From Psychrobacillus sp. FSL H8-0483 (GTDB lineage Bacteria; Bacillota; Bacilli; Bacillales_A; Planococcaceae), in NCBI RefSeq assembly GCF_038637725.1, contig NZ_CP152052.1, positions 3,288,501 to 3,352,500 on the forward strand: DNA of 64,000 bases, in the 5' to 3' direction. Shown here one piece after another: positions 8,477 through 16,884 of this stretch (position 1 is the first letter of the stretch; the number at the start of each line of letters is the position of its first letter). The notes beneath the pieces are model-generated. The model saw nothing but the letters and a program-made list of their open reading frames with translations. It was not told where the DNA came from and did no database searches. The translations under genes were made by a program, and so were the position numbers.

Positions 8477-9109
8477 TCATCTACTTATTGAGTCCATTAA
8501 CTGGAAAAAATATTCGGGTTTATGAGTCTTATTTAGGTTATACCATGAATGCAATGTATCTGGTGCAAATACATCTAATTTTTTCATTACTTCCATCGCA
8601 AATTCCAGAGGAGCTACTCCTGATGCAGTAACCAAATTCTCGCCAGATACTACAGGTTCCATCTCATAAAATTTTTCTCCTTTATAATTAGGACAGACCA
8701 TTTTAATATACTCTAAGTCATTGCTTGTATGCTTTCTAGAATCTAGGTATCCAACATTCGCTAGTCCCTCAGTTGCACCACAAATTGCAGCAACAATAGT
8801 GCCAAGCTTTAAAGCCTCGCCAATTTTTTTCAAAATAGGTTGATGAATATCTTCTCCCCAAGTATTCCCTCCAGGTAAAATTATAAGATCCGTACTCTCA
8901 AGAGTACACTCATCAAGGGAAATATCTGGTTTTATGCTCAGTCCTCCCATTGTAGTAATAATTTCTTTATTAGCTCCTACTGTAATTACTTTTAAAGGTG
9001 CTAAATCTTTTTTGAAATATCTTCCTGAGTTTAGTTCCGCAATTAAATATCCATATTCCCAGTCCGACATTGTATTAAATACATAAAGAAAAACTTTTTT
9101 TGTTTGCAT
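8477..9109 (-). CDS. DJ-1/PfpI family protein (YdeA-like)
   Basis: A 210-residue class I glutamine amidotransferase-like protein. The nucleophile elbow is AAICGATEG with C110; DLIILPGG (residues 74-81) precedes it. Members act as glyoxalases, chaperones or proteases, and function cannot be told here. It follows the WYL regulator gene by 76 bases on the same strand, with a strong hairpin between them. The start ATG has TTGGAGTG 7 bases upstream. Confidence 0.88.
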   Translation of the reverse strand: MQTKKVFLYVFNTMSDWEYGYLIAELNSGRYFKKDLAPLKVITVGANKEIITTMGGLSIKPDISLDECTLESTDLIILPGGNTWGEDIHQPILKKIGEALKLGTIVAAICGATEGLANVGYLDSRKHTSNDLEYIKMVCPNYKGEKFYEMEPVVSGENLVTASGVAPLEFAMEVMKKLDVFAPDTLHSWYNLNKTHKPEYFFQLMDSISR

Positions 9110-9150
9110 TCAATAACACTCCAATCACATTTAATATAGACAAAGATAAC

Positions 9151-9185
9151 ATAACTTCCCTGACACCTAGCGTCAGGGAAGTTAT
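9151..9185 (-). terminator. strong hairpin between WYL regulator and DJ-1 gene
   Basis: Perfect 14-bp stem ATAACTTCCCTGAC/GTCAGGGAAGTTAT touching the stop codon of the regulator gene. The U-tract is poor (GTTATCTTTG), so it may be a partial terminator or an mRNA-processing hairpin rather than a full stop. Confidence 0.5.
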
Positions 9186-10147
9186 CAAATTTGATGAAAT
9201 TTTATTAATTCCGACAAAACTTCAATCATTCTTTTCTTAAGACTGATTGGCTCAATAACTCGAATAGATTTACCGTACGGTAAAAGTAAATAAGGTACAT
9301 ATGTATGTATTATATCTTTCTCAAGAAGAAATACTGCTTGATTTGAAGTCCACTCTTGTAAATAATTTCCTAAAAACCAATGTTGGCAAATATCACTCAA
9401 TGCCCTTTTATCTCCATTAATAACCAAAGAAATAATCCCTTCCTTATCTTCTATAGTTGGAACAAGGTTTTTCATAAAAAAGTCACGCGCTGAAAAATTT
9501 TCTGGTCGGTTAAACTTATTTTCGGTTAACATTAGACTTTCCATTCGATCTACTCTAAAACTACGGATATCATTCCTAAGATGACAAAATCCAATCACAT
9601 ACCACTTATTATTCCAATAAATAATTCTGTACGGATCCACCAATCTATACTTTGATTGCCCTTCAGCACTTTTATGGTATAGAGCTTTTACAGAGTATCC
9701 GTCAGCTACGGCCTGCTCCAACTTCTTCAAAAAAGGTTCCATAGCGAGGGAACTTAATCGACTTATTACTTCAAGACTAGTTAAATGTTGATTTATCTTT
9801 GTTTCCTGCTCTTGATTCGAATATTTTCTTAGCTTTGAAATAGCCCTATTTAGTGCTTCACCTCCATAATACCCGGCTTCTTCTGCAAAAATAGCAGCGT
9901 GAAATAGCGAGGTTTGCTCCTCAAAATCAAAAAAAAGAGGAGCTTCAATAAAATTGTTCAATAAAGTGTATCCACCGTTATGTCCTGCGTCTGAAATTAT
10001 AGGTACACCGCTTATTGAAAGTGTATCAATATAACGATACACAGTCCTTATATTCATCTCTAACTTTTCTGAAATTTGTTTCGCAGTAATTTTTTCACCT
10101 GAACTAAGCATCCATAGAATCGCTAGTACATTGTCAATTTTAGCCAT
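9185..10147 (-). CDS. HTH_11-WYL transcriptional regulator (YobV-like)
   Basis: A 320-residue regulator with an N-terminal winged helix (HTH_11, about residues 4-55; NIRTVYRYIDTLS) and a WYL domain in the middle (about 135-225; YRIIYWNNKWYVIGFC). WYL domains bind nucleic acid or small ligands. I take the ATG at 10147, 5 bases after AGAGGTGG, rather than the GTG three codons up that overlaps it. It probably controls the DJ-1/PfpI gene downstream. Confidence 0.88.
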   Translation of the reverse strand: MAKIDNVLAILWMLSSGEKITAKQISEKLEMNIRTVYRYIDTLSISGVPIISDAGHNGGYTLLNNFIEAPLFFDFEEQTSLFHAAIFAEEAGYYGGEALNRAISKLRKYSNQEQETKINQHLTSLEVISRLSSLAMEPFLKKLEQAVADGYSVKALYHKSAEGQSKYRLVDPYRIIYWNNKWYVIGFCHLRNDIRSFRVDRMESLMLTENKFNRPENFSARDFFMKNLVPTIEDKEGIISLVINGDKRALSDICQHWFLGNYLQEWTSNQAVFLLEKDIIHTYVPYLLLPYGKSIRVIEPISLKKRMIEVLSELIKFHQI

Positions 10148-10199
10148 AGAATCCACCTCTATATGGAAATAAATTTATTTTTAAATAATACTAAAAACA

Positions 10200-10403
10200 T
10201 TACCTATTCATTGAATTTCTATTTAAAAGTAAGAAAACCGAAAAAGCTAAAACAACTTGCCATGTAATTTTTGAACTTGACCTTTTAATTTGTTTGTTCT
10301 CTTCTTCTAGCGCCTTTATACGGTTTTTTAAGGTCTTTATTAATACTTCCTCTGAACGGACACTTTTACTAGTTTTACGAGGGCTTAACTCACTTATTTG
10401 CAT
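10200..10403 (-). pseudogene. possible fragment with coiled coil, DUF6262/TnpC-like
   Basis: A 67-residue reading frame with a basic head (LSPRKTSKSVRS), a heptad-like stretch (IKTLKNRIKALEEENKQIKR) and a hydrophobic tail (VVLAFSVFLLL). The coiled coil resembles the C-terminus of DUF6262/Tn554 TnpC-like proteins. The start is weakly supported, because AAGAGGG touches the ATG. It may be a remnant; low confidence. Confidence 0.3.
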
Positions 10404-10629
10404 CCCTCTTAATAACAAAGCACAAAAATGATCAAATTTTTATAAAAACCACATATGAAATGATAAAGAAAGAATCCATTTTGATTTGCCGTAAAATTTA
10501 GGCTCATACAATATTTTTGATCAAAATTTATTATAATACTACAAATAAGAATAAACTATTCTTCTAATATTTCTATAAGCCGTACAACCACATTTCGGAA
10601 AAACCCCACGTTAAGCAAAATTTCAACAC

Positions 10630-10673
10630 AAAACAGCCGACTTCAACCCCTTTAAGGCTAAATCGGCTGTTTT
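10630..10673 (-). terminator. terminator after the ArsR-type regulator
   Basis: AAAACAGCCGA/TCGGCTGTTTT stem just after the stop of the gene at 10685. Confidence 0.75.
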
Positions 10674-10684
10674 ATATTCAAAAC

Positions 10685-11380
10685 TTAGTTGTTTGTAATA
10701 TCAAAAGAAAATGTTTCTTTTAGTCCCTTTTTCCCGTCAGAAGTGATTTTTATTGCTCTTGTTTTAGGTAAACGTTGAACCCAATTTAATTCTAATAATC
10801 TTTCTAGAAGGGCATTTCCTAATGCTCCCGCAAGATGGTGACGTCTTTCACTCCAATCTAAACATTTGTGTGTGAATGAACGACGCTTTTTCTTAACCAT
10901 TTCAAGATCAATTAGAAAAGTTGTAAAGAATGATTCTCCTTTTTCAGTAACAGTAAACCCGTCCTTTTCTTCATAAATAACACCCATTTTAATTAAAGAA
11001 TCTGTTAATTGTACTCCTAAATTCCCTGCAAGATGATCATAACATGTTCTTGCAAAACGCATCGCTTTATCTTCCGAAGCCTGTTTTAATGATTTAATTT
11101 CAATTGGTGGAGCTATTGATAAAAATGACTCCATAACTTGAGCAACTTCTTGGTTTCGAATTCCATAATATCGATGTCTTCCTTGTTTTTCAACTGTAAC
11201 TACATTCGCATCGATCATTTTTGTCAAATGGAAACTAGCCGTTTGTGGTTTGATTCCTGCCATATATGCTAATTCACTTGCAGGATGGAATCTACCATCT
11301 AATAAGACTGTTAATATTGCTGCACGAGAAGTTTCACTCACAAGAGTAGCAATCATTGCTACATTTGGATTTGCATTCAT
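10685..11380 (-). CDS. ydfF: ArsR-type winged-helix regulator (YdfF-like)
   Basis: A 231-residue protein with an N-terminal ArsR-type winged helix (about residues 8-80; SRAAILTVLL, ELAYMAGIKPQTASFHL, GRHRYYGI) and a long C-terminal part with a second winged-helix-like region (VTEKGESFFTTF). It is divergent from a YdfE-like flavin reductase gene, the same pair as ydfF/ydfE in B. subtilis. A 24-bp palindrome lies between them. Autoregulation and control of ydfE are inferred. Confidence 0.88.
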   Translation of the reverse strand: MNANPNVAMIATLVSETSRAAILTVLLDGRFHPASELAYMAGIKPQTASFHLTKMIDANVVTVEKQGRHRYYGIRNQEVAQVMESFLSIAPPIEIKSLKQASEDKAMRFARTCYDHLAGNLGVQLTDSLIKMGVIYEEKDGFTVTEKGESFFTTFLIDLEMVKKKRRSFTHKCLDWSERRHHLAGALGNALLERLLELNWVQRLPKTRAIKITSDGKKGLKETFSFDITNN

Positions 11381-11404
11381 TAAAATTCCTCCCTAATGTA
11401 ATCC

Positions 11405-11428
11405 ATATTTCGATGATAATCGAAATAT
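11405..11428. promoter_or_regulatory. 24-bp palindrome in the ydfF/ydfE divergent promoter
   Basis: Perfect 10-bp arms ATATTTCGAT and ATCGAAATAT around GATA. Position and shape fit an ArsR-type operator. Binding is inferred. Confidence 0.7.
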
Positions 11429-11476
11429 TTATATTATACAATAAATAAGGAAGAACATATTAGTAGGAGGAAAAAA

Positions 11477-12088
11477 ATGAAACAGGTTTCAAACACTGAA
11501 ATTATTAAACCAAAAATTCTATACTACGGAACTCCTGTGATCTTACTAAATTCGCTAAATGAGGATGGAACCGTTAATATCAGCCCAATGTCATCGTCAT
11601 GGGCATTAGGAGATTGTATTATATTGGGAATTGGACTTGGCGGGAAAGCGATTGAAAACTTAGAACGACATCCTGAATGTGTAATCAATGTTCCGAGTCC
11701 CTCATTATGGGAGAATGTTGAACAATTAGCCCCTTATACAGGGAAAAATCCCGTTCCAGATTATAAGAAAAAGATTGGATTTACATATGAAAAAGAAAAA
11801 TATGATATTAGTAGATTAACACCTACTGAGTCTAAATCGGTAAAACCTACTCGAATTATGGAGTGTCCAATTCAAATTGAGGCAAGGGTGAAAAACATTC
11901 GAATTCCTGATCATTCTCCTGGTTTTGCAATTGTTGAGACACAAGCTGTACATGTACATGCTCATAAGGAAATCATTATTGAAGAAAATCATATTGACCC
12001 AAATAAATGGAGCCCACTTATATATAATTTTCGTCATTATTTTGGTCTTGGTAACCAGTTAGGTAAAACCTTTAGATCCGAAATATAA
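11477..12088 (+). CDS. ydfE: flavin reductase-like FMN-binding protein (YdfE-like)
   Basis: A 203-residue protein of the flavin reductase domain family. Visible features are GTPVILLNSLNEDGT and ISPMSSSWALGD near the N-terminus and HYFGLG near the C-terminus. The family binds FMN, and some members reduce flavin with NAD(P)H. The start ATG has AGGAGG upstream. It is divergent from its presumed regulator. Confidence 0.85.
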   Translation: MKQVSNTEIIKPKILYYGTPVILLNSLNEDGTVNISPMSSSWALGDCIILGIGLGGKAIENLERHPECVINVPSPSLWENVEQLAPYTGKNPVPDYKKKIGFTYEKEKYDISRLTPTESKSVKPTRIMECPIQIEARVKNIRIPDHSPGFAIVETQAVHVHAHKEIIIEENHIDPNKWSPLIYNFRHYFGLGNQLGKTFRSEI

Positions 12089-12144
12089 ATAAATATATTA
12101 TTTTTTAAAGTGGACAATTCTTTCTTCATTGGAGTTAAGTATTG

Positions 12145-12295
12145 TAAGTTTTCTTATTCAACTAACGAGTGCTTTAGTTAAAGAACATGGGGTTGCTTAG
12201 GTAGCTCTTTTTTCTTATTGAACTAACGCAGCAGGTTAGTTGAAGAGTGTTGTTTAACTTGTGTTCAACAAGCGGGCCGTTTAATTGAGTAATAG
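12145..12295 (+). repeat. dispersed hairpin module
   Basis: Contains TTATTCAACTAACGAGTGCTTTAGT, the GCTGCTTAG-type hairpin variant (TTGCTTAGGTAGCTC), ACTAACGCAGCAGGTTAGTTG and GTTCAACAAGCGGGCC. The same module order is at 7726-7830 and 14030-14130. No gene is recognised in 12089-12424. Confidence 0.75.
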
Positions 12296-12424
12296 GTTGC
12301 AAAAAACACACTTTTTTTTAAAATTTTCTTCTTACTACACAAATGTCATTAATACCAATGCTCCTCGTGATGCCGTTCATGTGATAGATGGGTTGGCAGT
12401 ACCACCATTAGAGCTTTTTATTCT

Positions 12425-12463
12425 AAAAAAGGAAAACGCTATCCAAAATACATCGGATAGCGT
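12425..12463 (-). terminator. terminator after the SDR gene
   Basis: ACGCTATCC/GGATAGCGT stem followed on the minus strand by TTTTCCTTTTTT. Confidence 0.85.
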
Positions 12464-12485
12464 CTTGATATTTCGAATAGTTCTA

Positions 12486-13202
12486 TTAAGGGTTCGTCGA
12501 CCAAAGGCCTGCATGTTTTAATACAACACGTGGATGAAGTTTTAGCTGCGCAACCATTAATTCTGCTAAATCTTCTGCTTGCATTACTTTTTCTGGATTA
12601 CCGTCTGTTAAGTTTAGCTCAACTGCCATATCGGTCGCAACTGTACTTGGTGTTAACGTTGTAACGCGAATATTTTTCTTACGCACTTCAAGCATTAATG
12701 ACTCACTTAGTCCAATAACTGCAGCTTTTGAAGCCGAGTATGCACTTGTAATTGGTGCACCTTTTTGACCAGCTGTTGATGAGATGTTAATGATGTCGCC
12801 TGTGTTGCGCTCCATCATTTCTGGTAATACCGCACGTGTTGTGTAGTACACACCTTTTACGTTGACATCGATAATATTTGTCCATTCTTCAGGCGTTAAG
12901 TCCATGAAGCTACCGAATTTTGAAATGCCGGCATTATTTACTAAAATATCGATTGCACCAAGCTCGCCACGAATCGATTCAACCGCTGCTGTGATAGAAT
13001 CTAAATCCGCTACATTCGCTGCAGCGATTGCTACCTTCACTTCATATTGTTTAAGTTCCTCTGCAACTTGTTGTAAATTTTCAAGCGTACGTCCAACAAG
13101 ACCTACGTGAATACCTTCCTGCGCAAAAGCTATTGCTGTTGCACGTCCAATTCCACGCCCTGCTCCTGTAATTAATGCCACTTTCCCTGTGATTGTTTGC
13201 AT
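12486..13202 (-). CDS. short-chain dehydrogenase/reductase (FabG-like)
   Basis: A 238-residue classical SDR. The NAD(P) motif TGAGRGIG is at residues 12-19, NNAG at 89-92, and the catalytic S142, Y155 and K159 (YSASK) are all present. Substrate is not predictable; the closest annotated group is 3-oxoacyl-ACP reductase-like. It is divergent from an HxlR-type regulator that probably controls it. Confidence 0.9.
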   Translation of the reverse strand: MQTITGKVALITGAGRGIGRATAIAFAQEGIHVGLVGRTLENLQQVAEELKQYEVKVAIAAANVADLDSITAAVESIRGELGAIDILVNNAGISKFGSFMDLTPEEWTNIIDVNVKGVYYTTRAVLPEMMERNTGDIINISSTAGQKGAPITSAYSASKAAVIGLSESLMLEVRKKNIRVTTLTPSTVATDMAVELNLTDGNPEKVMQAEDLAELMVAQLKLHPRVVLKHAGLWSTNP

Positions 13203-13458
13203 ATTTTTTGCTCCTTTAGATAAGATAGATTTATTATTGATGAAATAAAGTGTATTAAACTAAAAAAATTAATACTTGAGTAAGGTGAGTTTGATAAAAC
13301 CGTTCTGAAGGTATAATTAATTACGCTGTTTTACTCGGAAATGATTTGTCTTTAAGACTAACTTCATTCTACCTACAGTTTTCTCTATTGTGAAGAACGC
13401 ACTTTTTTGTGCGGAGGTTACCAAACGGTTACTACTATAAGTAAAGGAGTAAATGTCC

Positions 13459-13839
13459 ATGTCAGATACATTAAGAAAAGAGATCCAAAAAAGAATATTA
13501 AATCAAGATTATCATTGTGAAAAAGAACTTACCTTATCGATTATTAGCGGGAAATGGAAAGTTGTTATTTTGTGGCATTTAGGTGTAGAAGGGACACATC
13601 GATTCAGCGAACTTCAAAAGCTTTTCCCGGGAATATCCCATAAAATATTATCAAATCAATTACGTGACCTGATAGAAGATGCAATTGTTCATAGAGAAGT
13701 GATTCCAGAAGTTCCTCCGAAAGTCGAATATTCAATGACTGAACTTGGGATGACGTTATTACCTATCGTTGAGATGATGTATGAATGGGGAAAAAAACGA
13801 ATAGATCAAATTAAACAAGAAGAAATATATTTAGAATAA
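13459..13839 (+). CDS. HxlR family regulator
   Basis: A 126-residue HxlR winged helix. Typical landmarks are the N-terminal cysteine ([17 protein letters not shown]), F-LQ-PGIS and EYSMTELG. HxlR proteins often sense electrophiles or redox stress through this cysteine and control a divergent oxidoreductase, here the SDR at 12486. A direct repeat of GGTTAC spaced 11 bp (13416-13432) just upstream is a possible operator. I prefer the second ATG (13459), 9 bases from AAAGGAG. Confidence 0.88.
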   Translation: MSDTLRKEIQKRILNQDYHCEKELTLSIISGKWKVVILWHLGVEGTHRFSELQKLFPGISHKILSNQLRDLIEDAIVHREVIPEVPPKVEYSMTELGMTLLPIVEMMYEWGKKRIDQIKQEEIYLE

Positions 13840-13984
13840 TGGAAAAACTAAATCATTTACGAAGATATAAAATGCTTGTTCTAGCAGAAAAAGTAATATT
13901 AAATATAAAGAAGACGTTTTGTTGTATAAAAAATCTCGGACTTATTCTCTACTTATGTTAGAAGGGCAGAAAGAAAATTAAGGT

Positions 13985-14130
13985 TTATTTTGTTCCATAA
14001 TCGGGAGCGATTGTTTAATAAGCTTCTCTGTTCTTATTAAACTAACGAGGTGCTTTAGTGAAAGATCGTTGAGCTGCTTAGGCAGCTCTTTTTTCTTGTT
14101 CAACTAAAGAAGCAGTTTAGTTGAACACTA
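13985..14130 (+). repeat. dispersed hairpin module
   Basis: CATAATCGGGAGCGATTGTTTAATAAG, then ACTAACGAGGTGCTTTAGTG, the terminator-like hairpin GAGCTGCTTAGGCAGCTC followed by T6, and AACTAAAGAAGCAGTTTAGTTG. No credible gene lies between 13840 and 14284. Confidence 0.75.
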
Positions 14131-14219
14131 TTAAAACTAAAATCGTTCAAACGATGAAATATTTCGTCATTTGAAGAACCATTATTTACTGATTGAAATT
14201 TGTTTTGAAAAATGTTAAT

Positions 14220-14251
14220 GTGAAATTAACTTCACATGAAGTAAACTTCAC
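14220..14251. promoter_or_regulatory. tandem abutting 16-bp palindromes, probable operator
   Basis: GTGAAATTAACTTCAC (14220-14235) is followed with no gap by ATGAAGTAAACTTCAC (14236-14251). Both approximate GTGAAG-N4-CTTCAC. The block is 33 bases upstream of the first gene of the module 14285-15154. The layout is the same as at 2488-2519 but with a different recognition sequence. Confidence 0.7.
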
Positions 14252-14284
14252 TAAAGAAGAATAAGCTGGTTAGGAGAGGAATGT

Positions 14285-14683
14285 TTGAAAAATCTATTCA
14301 TACAGCGTTTTTTAGTCTCAACCTTGATAATTATAATGGGAATCATTCAAATAATTCTCGATACTTCAGTAGGATTTAATTTTGGCTATATCATAGTATT
14401 CCTAGGTGGAATAATTTTGTTGTACTCAACAATTTCTAACATTACAACCCGAAAGAATAAATCATTAGAAAAGGAATTAGCAAAGGAATATGACGAAAGA
14501 GATGCTTTAATTGATGGAAAAGTTGCTCGCTTTTCCTTGCATATTCTGATATCCGAAATTTTAATTCTTATGTTTTTAACTAATTTTGTGGTAATCCCAA
14601 CAAATACTGCATTATTTGTTGTCTTAATATCTTTAATAATTATTGAATTTGGGTCTAGAAAGTATTACAATCATTTCCTTTAA
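14285..14683 (+). CDS. DUF2178-like membrane protein
   Basis: A 132-residue protein with four hydrophobic helices and a cytoplasmic loop containing EYDERDALIDGK, which resembles DUF2178-type proteins linked to small Xre regulators. It starts at TTG with AGGAGAGG 5 bases upstream; the overlapping ATG is in another frame that closes soon. It is the first gene of a three-gene operon. Confidence 0.75.
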   Translation: MKNLFIQRFLVSTLIIIMGIIQIILDTSVGFNFGYIIVFLGGIILLYSTISNITTRKNKSLEKELAKEYDERDALIDGKVARFSLHILISEILILMFLTNFVVIPTNTALFVVLISLIIIEFGSRKYYNHFL

Positions 14684-14695
14684 TCAGGAGGATTT

Positions 14696-14899
14696 ATGGA
14701 AAATAGAGTGAAAGAATTGCGAATAGAATATGGGATAACGCAACAAGAATTAGCTGATAAAGTAAGTGTATCTTCTAGAACAATCATCTCATTAGAAAAA
14801 CAAAAGTATAATCCATCTGTGCTACTTGCGTATAAAATAGCTTCAGTCTTTAATTTATCAATTGAAGAAACTTTTATTTTTGATGAGGATGACAAATAA
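14696..14899 (+). CDS. Cro/CI (Xre) family regulator
   Basis: A 67-residue HTH_3 protein (ELRIEYGITQQELADKVSVS, then RTIISLEKQKYNPS). It lies 12 bases after the DUF2178-like gene with AGGAGG upstream. It is a clear paralogue of the regulator at 2259-2468. It probably represses the operon through the tandem palindromes at 14220-14251. Confidence 0.9.
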   Translation: MENRVKELRIEYGITQQELADKVSVSSRTIISLEKQKYNPSVLLAYKIASVFNLSIEETFIFDEDDK

Positions 14900-14947
14900 T
14901 ACATTTCATAAAGATGCACATATAAAAAAAACAACGGAGGAACATAA

Positions 14948-15154
14948 ATGCTTATTATATTATTTATTTTAGGGGCTGTTTTAATAGTTTGGGGTATTTA
15001 TCGTATGAAAACAGATGATGGCTTATTTGGAAAAAAACAAAAAAGTAAAAACATATTCAATTTACTTCTAATGGGAGAAGCTTCAGGATTAGGGCAATTT
15101 TTGAGTGGGATTCTGTGTATTGTTATAGGTATTATCGCGTTTTTTGTGAAGTAG
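14948..15154 (+). CDS. small two-helix membrane protein
   Basis: A 68-residue protein with helices at about residues 2-18 and 48-66 joined by a basic loop (GKKQKSKN). It has GGAGG upstream and follows the Xre gene by 48 bases. It is the counterpart, by position, of the 65-residue protein at 1740. Function unknown. Confidence 0.75.
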   Translation: MLIILFILGAVLIVWGIYRMKTDDGLFGKKQKSKNIFNLLLMGEASGLGQFLSGILCIVIGIIAFFVK

Positions 15155-15204
15155 TAATAAATGAGAATTTCTATTTTCCACTGAAATATTGTGAAAAATT
15201 TCAC

Positions 15205-15390
15205 TTCAACTAACGGAGGCTTTAGTTAAATATTCGCTTTCCGAAATAATCAATCTTTATTACAAAAAGCCCTACACAGGTATGAAAAATAGCCCCTTTT
15301 TGATCAATCTTTGTTCAAAATAGGGGCTATGATTTTCTATTAGGATCAGCATTTGTAGCTGTATTTTAATCCATCTTTATTCCAAACCAA
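15205..15390 (+). repeat. dispersed repeat with TAGCCCCTTTTTGATC hairpin
   Basis: Starts with CAACTAACGGAGGCTTTAGTTAAA and contains a terminator-like hairpin (ATAGCCCCTTTTTGATCAA...AAAATAGGGGCTAT). A second copy lies inverted at 37985-38130, sharing CAGCATTTGTAGCTGTAT and the 'ATCTTTATT' motifs on either side. Confidence 0.75.
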
Positions 15391-15393
15391 CAC

Positions 15394-15522
15394 CTAACTG
15401 GACGCTACGGATTTCTTCAATAATTCCTTTACTGGCCCTCTAACAACCTCCCCATATGCTTGGAATCCTTCATCGTTAAGGTAATCGTATCTTTCTTGTA
15501 GGTTTTCTGTATTTAAAAGCTT
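15394..15522 (-). pseudogene. C-terminal fragment of an anti-sigma factor (Sigma_reg_C-like)
   Basis: An open stretch of 42 codons without a start, ending in RYDYLNDEGFQAYGEVVRGP and VKELLKKSVASS. This matches the pattern seen at the end of sigma-factor-regulator C-terminal domains, such as KIIGVVVTGKPSDLIKF in the protein at 38678. A stop codon lies directly upstream and the rest is gone, so this is a gene remnant. It has no sigma gene beside it. Confidence 0.55.
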
Positions 15523-15579
15523 TCAGGGCTAAATGATTGTATAGGAGTTTTTGGCGCTCGGATGCAATTGTTACTCTCA

Positions 15580-15618
15580 TTCAAATTAAAAAGAGTCGAA
15601 GGTCACCCCCTTCAACTC
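15580..15618 (-). terminator. terminator after the MaoC-like gene
   Basis: GAGTTGAAGG/CCTTCGACTC stem followed on the minus strand by TTTTTAATTT. Confidence 0.8.
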
Positions 15619-15626
15619 CCGCTACA

Positions 15627-16004
15627 TTATTCCCTTATAATCCCGTGGCTTGTTCCAATCAACACTTCTTTACCATGCTGATTGCTATAAGTAGATTTGA
15701 TTTCTATCTTTTTAAATCCCTCTGATTGGACTACATCGGTAATAGACAGCTCGCAGGTAATCGTATCACCCGTGAAAACTGGACGTAGAAACTCGCTCAC
15801 CAATTCTCTCGCAATATAGTTTAAATCTCCACCAATTTTTGTCCCAATGCTTGCAGTTAATAACCCGTGAACCATCAACCTACCTTGATCATCTCGTACC
15901 ATATGATGTTTTCCTTTGTCTCCAGATATCTCTGCAAACTGTATGACCTCACCTTCGCTAAACGTTCGTTTCCAAGTAAAAGTTTCCCCTATTTTTAACT
16001 CCAT
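15627..16004 (-). CDS. MaoC-like hotdog-fold dehydratase
   Basis: A 125-residue single hotdog domain. It has the MaoC pattern FAEISGDKGKHH, then VHGLLTAS (substrate-binding glycine-rich turn) and LRPVFTGDTIT. Members hydrate (R)-enoyl-CoA or act as thioesterase-like proteins. It is 5 bases downstream of an enoyl-CoA hydratase gene and most likely works with it in acyl-CoA metabolism. Confidence 0.85.
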   Translation of the reverse strand: MELKIGETFTWKRTFSEGEVIQFAEISGDKGKHHMVRDDQGRLMVHGLLTASIGTKIGGDLNYIARELVSEFLRPVFTGDTITCELSITDVVQSEGFKKIEIKSTYSNQHGKEVLIGTSHGIIRE

Positions 16005-16009
16005 AATGG

Positions 16010-16789
16010 TTACACTCCTTTAAATACAGGTGTACGCTTTTCTACGAATGCATTAATTCCTTCTATATGATCTGCTGTTTGACGCATTGCACTTTGCATT
16101 TTTGCTTCTTTTTCTAAAATTAATTCTAGGTCTCGTAGTTTAGATGCATGTAATATTTCTTTGGAAGCGATCATTGCAGCAAGTGGTGATTGCAGAAGCT
16201 TTTGAGCATAGGATTCCGCTGTTGCTTGGCCTAATCCATCTGACGCTACCTCATCCACTAGACCTATTTTTAGTGCTTCTTTTCCTGTAAATAGCTTGCC
16301 GCTCCACATAAGCTCCTTTGCTTTTGGAATTCCAACTCTTTCTTTTAGGAAGAAATGTCCTCCACCATCGGGAACAAGACCAATTCCAATGAAATTCATC
16401 GCAAGCTTACTGTTTTCTTCTGTAATAATAATATCGCATCCCAGTACCATACTAAATCCAAGCCCGGCAGCTGCTCCGTGAACAGAAGCAATTGTAATTT
16501 GAGGTAATGTATATAATGTTGTAGCAACACGAGATAAATAAACCATAGCGTCCTCGATATTGAGTTGATTCTCCGTATCTATCATTGATTTTATATCTCC
16601 ACCTGCTGAAAAGGCATGCCCCTCTCCCTTTAGAATTACCACTTGAATAGATAGATCTTCTTTTAATGACTCTAAACTCTCCGCTAGCTCTCTCATCATT
16701 ACTTCATTCATAGCATTCATTGTTTCTGGTCGATTTAACGATAAAGTTGCAATTCTTCCCTCTTTTTTTACTAGTAAAGTTTCATACAT
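16010..16789 (-). CDS. enoyl-CoA hydratase/isomerase family protein
   Basis: A 259-residue crotonase. The oxyanion-hole segments are AFSAGGDIKSM and HGAAAGLGFSM. The usual second catalytic glutamate region reads GLVPDGGG, with Asp, as in PaaG-type isomerases, so an isomerase is as likely as a hydratase. The start is the ATG at 16789, 8 bases after AAGGGG. A perfect palindrome of FadR/TetR type lies just upstream. Confidence 0.88.
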   Translation of the reverse strand: MYETLLVKKEGRIATLSLNRPETMNAMNEVMMRELAESLESLKEDLSIQVVILKGEGHAFSAGGDIKSMIDTENQLNIEDAMVYLSRVATTLYTLPQITIASVHGAAAGLGFSMVLGCDIIITEENSKLAMNFIGIGLVPDGGGHFFLKERVGIPKAKELMWSGKLFTGKEALKIGLVDEVASDGLGQATAESYAQKLLQSPLAAMIASKEILHASKLRDLELILEKEAKMQSAMRQTADHIEGINAFVEKRTPVFKGV

Positions 16790-16809
16790 CACGATTTCCC
16801 CTTTATAAG

Positions 16810-16823
16810 TGAATGATCATTCA
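16810..16823. promoter_or_regulatory. TGAATGATCATTCA palindrome, TetR/FadR-like operator
   Basis: A perfect 14-bp palindrome 20 bases before the crotonase gene. B. subtilis FadR boxes contain TGAATGA and TCATTCA half-sites separated by a few bases; here the half-sites abut. Control by a fatty-acid-responsive TetR-type repressor is inferred; no such regulator is in the window. Confidence 0.55.
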
Positions 16824-16884
16824 TTATTAATAAATTCGCCTTCTTATAATTTTATTCCTGCTAGAAAGAAGAAATTCTTCTGCA

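Noticed and set aside
12285..12521. Plus-strand frame of 78 codons
   Set aside because: Runs through the terminator of the SDR gene and antisense to its 3' end; no ribosome site.
13839..13961. 40-codon frame starting in the stop codon of the HxlR gene
   Set aside because: No ribosome site apart from chance overlap, Cys/Leu-rich ending typical of noncoding AT-rich DNA, no terminator after it.
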